Source: an uncultured Oscillospiraceae bacterium
GTDB taxonomy: Bacteria; Bacillota; Clostridia; Oscillospirales; Oscillospiraceae
Assembly: GCA_900762005.1 (NCBI GenBank)
Contig: CAAFEV010000107.1
Span: forward strand, 1-9,191
Reading direction: 5' to 3'
DNA length: 9,191 bases
This document shows positions 6,793-9,191 of the stretch, piece after piece. Within the stretch, counting starts at the first letter, position 1. Each line of letters opens with the position of its first letter. The notes beneath the pieces are model-generated. The model ran no database searches. It saw only the letters and a list, made by a program, of their open reading frames with translations, and was not told where the DNA came from. The position numbers and the translations under genes were made by a program.

Positions 6793-8772
6793 TCAGGAGA
6801 TGTCGGCTAAATCCAAGTATTGGCTGCCGTTCTCGGCAATATAATCCTTGCGCCCGGAGAGGTTGTCGCCAAGCAGCAGGTCAAAATACAGGCTCGTCTT
6901 TTCCGCGTCCTCCGGCATGATTTTTATCAGGCGGCGTGTTTCGGGGTTCATCGTCGTCATCCACATCATCTGCGGCTCGTTTTCGCCCAAGCCCTTCGAG
7001 CGGGCTATGGTGACCTTCTGCCCGTCTAATTTTGATAAAATCTCGGCCTTCTCCGCCTCGCTGTAGGCAAACCAGGTCTTGTCCTTCGTGTTGATTTCAA
7101 ACAAGGGCGATTCCGCGATATAGACATAGCCCTCGCGAATCAGTGTCGGTACCAGACGGTAGAGCATTGTTAGAATTAAAGTGCGAATCTGATAGCCGTC
7201 ATAATCAGCATCGGTGCAGATGACAATTTTATTCCACCGCAGGGCGGCAAGGTCAAAGGACGCCAAATCCTTGACGTGCTTGTCGTGCACCTCCACGCCG
7301 CAGCCGATGACACGCAGCAGGTCAGTGATAATCTCGCTTTTGAAGATGCGGGCATAGTCCGCCTTCAGGCAGTTGAGAATTTTTCCGCGCACGGGCATAA
7401 TGCCTTGGAATTCCGCGTCGCGGGACATTTTCACGCTGCCCATTGCCGAGTCGCCCTCGACGATATACAGCTCACGCTTGTCGGCATCGCGGCTGCGGCA
7501 ATCGACAAATTTCTGGACGCGATTGGAGATATCCAGAGAGCCTGAGAGCTTCTTTTTGACCGAAATACGGGCGCGCTCCGCCGTTTCGCGGCTGCGCTTG
7601 TTGATGAGCACTTGGTCGGCAATTTTATCCGCCTCGGCTTTGTTTTCAATGAAATAGACCTGCAAACGGCTGCGCAAAAACTCTGTCATCGCCTCCTGAA
7701 TGAAGCGGTTGTTGATGGATTTTTTCGTCTGGTTTTCGTAGGAGGTCTGCGTGGAAAAGCAGTTTGTCACAAGCACAAGGCAGTCCGCAACATCCTGAAA
7801 GGTGATTTTTGACTCGTTCTTGGCGTACTTTCCGCTCTGCTTGCAATAGGCGTCCACGGCGTAGACAAAGGCGTTGCGCGTCGCCTTGTCCGGCGCGCCG
7901 CCGTGCTCCAGCCAGGAGGAGTTATGATAATATTCCAGACGGCTGAATGTCCGCGAAAAGCAAAGTGCCGCGCTGATTTTGACCTTGTAATCGGGCTTGT
8001 CCTCGCGGTCGCGCCCCCTGCGCTCGCACTGCCAGAACTGCGGCATGGTAAAGCTGTCGCCCTCGGTCAGCTCGGAAACATAGTCCAAAATTCCCTGCTC
8101 ATAGAGAAAATCGGTTGTTTCAAACTTGTTTCCGACTTGATTGCGGAAACGGAAGGTAATGCCCGCGTTGACCACCGCCTGCCGCTTCATCACATCGAGA
8201 TAGTATTCCGCCGGAATGGCGATGTCGGTAAAGACCTCCAAGTCGGGCAGCCAACGGAAGCACGAGCCGGTCTTTTTGCCGGTAATCGGTTCCTTGTTCA
8301 GCTTGCCGACAATCTCGCCGTGCTCAAAATGCAGCGTGTATTTAAAGCCGTCACGGAAAATCCGCGCATCAAAATATGCCGAGGCGTACTGCGTTGCGCA
8401 GGTGCCCAAGCCGTTTAAGCCCAGACTGTATTCATAGCTCTCGCCCGTGTTGTTCTGATATTTTCCGCCTGCATACATCTCGCAAAAGACCAGCTCCCAA
8501 TTGTATCGCTGCTCCTTCTCGTTCCAGTCCACCGGACAGCCGCGCCCAAAATCCTCAACTTCAATGCTGTTGTCGGCATAGCGCGTGAGAATGATTAAAT
8601 TTCCGTGTCCCTCACGCGCTTCGTCAATCGCATTTGAGAGAATTTCAAAGGCGGCGTGCTCGCAGCCCGCTAAATCGTCCGAGCCGAAAATAACGGCGGG
8701 ACGCTTGCGCACACGCTCGGCACCCTTTAAGGTGGTAATACTTTCATTTCCGTAAGCCTGTTTTTTTGCCAT
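6793..8772 (-). CDS. parE: DNA topoisomerase IV subunit B (ParE-type ATPase)
   Basis: The ATPase and toprim subunit of the type IIA topoisomerase, partner of the downstream ParC. Numbered from the chosen ATG (659 residues, close to the usual ParE length): the GHKL ATPase N-box EILSNAIDEA (43-52), G1 motif DFGRG (74-78), G2 motif GLNGLG (118-123), the transducer with QTK at 348-350, toprim EGDSA (439-443) followed by SRDAEFQGIMPVRGKILN, the metal-binding acidic residues in TDADYDG (521-525), and KGLGENEP followed by TTMNPETR near the end. Some positions are unusual: Asn in place of His in the G2 loop, LEHGGAP where EGGTHE is common, and DYDGYQI where many have DVDGSHI. These fit a divergent clostridial ParE lineage and leave the metal-binding and ATP motifs intact. 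The ATG at 8772 is preferred over one at 8808 because GAGGA sits 5 nt upstream and the predicted transcript starts near 8819. Confidence 0.88.
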   Translation of the reverse strand: MAKKQAYGNESITTLKGAERVRKRPAVIFGSDDLAGCEHAAFEILSNAIDEAREGHGNLIILTRYADNSIEVEDFGRGCPVDWNEKEQRYNWELVFCEMYAGGKYQNNTGESYEYSLGLNGLGTCATQYASAYFDARIFRDGFKYTLHFEHGEIVGKLNKEPITGKKTGSCFRWLPDLEVFTDIAIPAEYYLDVMKRQAVVNAGITFRFRNQVGNKFETTDFLYEQGILDYVSELTEGDSFTMPQFWQCERRGRDREDKPDYKVKISAALCFSRTFSRLEYYHNSSWLEHGGAPDKATRNAFVYAVDAYCKQSGKYAKNESKITFQDVADCLVLVTNCFSTQTSYENQTKKSINNRFIQEAMTEFLRSRLQVYFIENKAEADKIADQVLINKRSRETAERARISVKKKLSGSLDISNRVQKFVDCRSRDADKRELYIVEGDSAMGSVKMSRDAEFQGIMPVRGKILNCLKADYARIFKSEIITDLLRVIGCGVEVHDKHVKDLASFDLAALRWNKIVICTDADYDGYQIRTLILTMLYRLVPTLIREGYVYIAESPLFEINTKDKTWFAYSEAEKAEILSKLDGQKVTIARSKGLGENEPQMMWMTTMNPETRRLIKIMPEDAEKTSLYFDLLLGDNLSGRKDYIAENGSQYLDLADIS

Positions 8773-8776
8773 ACTA

Positions 8777-8782
8777 TTCCTC
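8777..8782 (-). promoter_or_regulatory. Ribosome binding site deciding the parE start
   Basis: A GAGGA element lies 5 nt upstream of the ATG at 8772. An in-frame ATG at 8808 also has a GGAG nearby, but it would lie only about 11 nt from the predicted transcript start, so 8772 is the better start. Confidence 0.7.
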
Positions 8783-8825
8783 ACACCATTTTGTGTATGT
8801 TTTCGCATAATACTCCACTATATAT

Positions 8826-8854
8826 AGTATATCCCCCTTTTTTTAAAAAGTCAA
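8826..8854 (-). promoter_or_regulatory. Sigma-A promoter of the parE-parC operon
   Basis: On the minus strand TTGACT (8849-8854), a 17-bp A/G-rich spacer, and TATACT (8826-8831). The predicted start is near 8819, leaving a leader of about 47 nt to the ATG at 8772. It points away from the tRNA promoter; the two -35 elements are about 45 bp apart. Confidence 0.82.
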
Positions 8855-8899
8855 GGTTTCCCGCATAGAACACAAAACAGAAAAAATCGTGTTTTCCGC

Positions 8900-8928
8900 T
8901 TGACAAACACAAACGACTTCGTTATAAT
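8900..8928 (+). promoter_or_regulatory. Consensus sigma-A promoter of the tRNA gene
   Basis: TTGACA (8900-8905), 17 bp, TATAAT (8923-8928): a full match to the sigma-A consensus at both boxes with ideal spacing, as expected for a stable RNA gene. The predicted start near 8935 leaves a leader of about seven bases before the mature tRNA 5' end. Confidence 0.92.
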
Positions 8929-8941
8929 AACATCTGCAAAT

Positions 8942-9017
8942 GCGGGTGTAGCTCATCCGGTAGAGCGCCACCTTGCCAAGGTGGAGGTAGCGAGTTCGAG
9001 CCTCGTCACCCGCTCCA
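8942..9017 (+). tRNA. tRNA-Gly, anticodon GCC, CCA encoded
   Basis: The cloverleaf folds fully. The acceptor is GCGGGTG/CACCCGC (7 bp), the D stem GCTC/GAGC with the GG pair in the loop, the anticodon stem CCACC/GGTGG with loop TTGCCAA, the variable loop AGGTA, and the T stem GCGAG/CTCGT (one G-T pair) with loop TTCGAGC. The anticodon GCC at 8975-8977 reads GGC and GGT glycine codons. The discriminator is T9014 and CCA (9015-9017) is encoded. The gene stands alone with its own promoter and terminator. Confidence 0.97.
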
Positions 9018-9018
9018 G

Positions 9019-9053
9019 AAAAAAACGACTTGTTTTTTACAAGTCGTTTTTTT
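9019..9053 (+). terminator. Rho-independent terminator of the tRNA gene
   Basis: A 14-bp perfect stem (9019-9032 with 9040-9053) made of seven A-T pairs outside ACGACTT G / C AAGTCGT, with a TTTTTTA loop and a 7-T run. It begins one base after the CCA end. The symmetric A/T tails mean it can terminate from either direction. Confidence 0.95.
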
Positions 9054-9057
9054 CAAC

Positions 9058-9184
9058 GAAATAAATCCACTGCGTGGATTTGTGAAATGCGCTCCGCGCG
9101 TGAAATACGCCTGCGGCGTGTGAAATGCCCGCGGGCATGGGTGGATTTATTTCATTTCACTTTCTGCGAAGCAGAAAATTTCAC
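9058..9184. repeat. Chain of short palindromes separated by GTGAAAT, inside a 13-bp inverted repeat
   Basis: Modules in order are: AAATCCAC-TGC-GTGGATTT (9063-9081); GTGAAAT (9082-9088); GCGC-TCC-GCGC (9089-9099); GTGAAAT (9100-9106); ACGCC-TGC-GGCGT (9107-9119); GTGAAAT (9120-9126); the 14-bp palindrome ATGCCCGCGGGCAT (9125-9138); GTGGATTTATTTC (9141-9153); ATTTCAC (9154-9160); TTTCTGC-GAA-GCAGAAA (9161-9177); ATTTCAC (9178-9184). GAAATAAATCCAC (9058-9070) is an exact inverted repeat of 9141-9153. No coding frame is plausible here. The element starts just after the tRNA terminator and may continue past the window edge. It is probably an intergenic mobile or structural repeat; what mobilises it is unknown. 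Confidence 0.85.
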
Positions 9185-9191
9185 AGTGACC

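Noticed and set aside
6329..6844. A 171-codon plus-strand frame across the parE-parC gap
   Set aside because: It is antisense to two clear topoisomerase genes and the repeat. The composition is typical of a shadow frame and there is no homology-like motif.
7903..8418. A 171-codon plus-strand frame inside parE
   Set aside because: It lies wholly antisense to conserved parE motifs, with no domain signal.
4370..8772. Calling the pair gyrB/gyrA
   Set aside because: The subunit A C-terminus shows no GyrA box and lengths match topoisomerase IV. Paralogue naming in clostridia is uncertain, so a phylogeny would be decisive.
8773..8808. A longer ParE starting at an ATG at 8808
   Set aside because: The start would sit about 11 nt from the predicted transcript start; the ATG at 8772 has a better-placed GAGGA and yields a family-typical N-terminus.
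8942..9017. tRNA gene as a phage or island attachment site
   Set aside because: No duplicated tRNA 3' end, integrase or phage gene is visible in the window; sequence beyond the right edge would be needed.
9082..9184. Possible CRISPR array, because of the repeated GTGAAAT
   Set aside because: The repeated unit is only 7 bp and the intervening segments are palindromes of 10-14 bp, not 30-bp spacers; no cas genes are present.

Overview
The window looks like chromosomal DNA from a low-to-mid GC Gram-positive anaerobe, most likely a clostridial Firmicute of the Oscillospiraceae/Ruminococcaceae type. The reasons are GGAGG-type ribosome binding sites, sigma-A promoters with 17-bp spacers, a tRNA with encoded CCA, a divergent ParE/ParC pair, a YitT-family protein, a lipoprotein signal, and hairpin-rich intergenic repeats. 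The taxonomic call is inference. All six protein genes are on the minus strand; a single tRNA gene lies on the plus strand at the right.

Right to left (the direction of transcription): positions 8942-9017 hold tRNA-Gly(GCC) with a consensus promoter and its own terminator. It is followed by a chain of short palindromes separated by GTGAAAT, running to the window edge. Diverging from it is parE (topoisomerase IV subunit B), then a GC-rich repeat full of inverted repeats, then parC (subunit A). parC runs with a 3-nt gap into a YitT-family membrane protein, which runs with a 14-nt gap into a lipoprotein with a transglutaminase-like domain. These four genes probably form one operon: no hairpin followed by a T-run was seen between them, although the parE-parC gap contains the hairpin repeat.

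A new sigma-A promoter then drives a membrane-anchored, shortened glycoside-hydrolase-family-3-like protein, closed by a hairpin terminator. A further strong promoter drives a secreted WG/beta-propeller-like repeat protein that is cut off by the left edge of the window.

The most noteworthy biology is that two adjacent envelope proteins both look like enzymes that have lost their catalytic residues. The transglutaminase-like domain has Ser for Cys and Tyr for His. The GH3-like protein lacks the region that holds the catalytic His/Asp loop and has Glu at the nucleophile position. With the YitT protein and the secreted repeat protein they make a small envelope-protein neighbourhood downstream of topoisomerase IV. 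The two repeat regions are the other structures worth following up. I do not see a defence system, CRISPR array, prophage or transposase.
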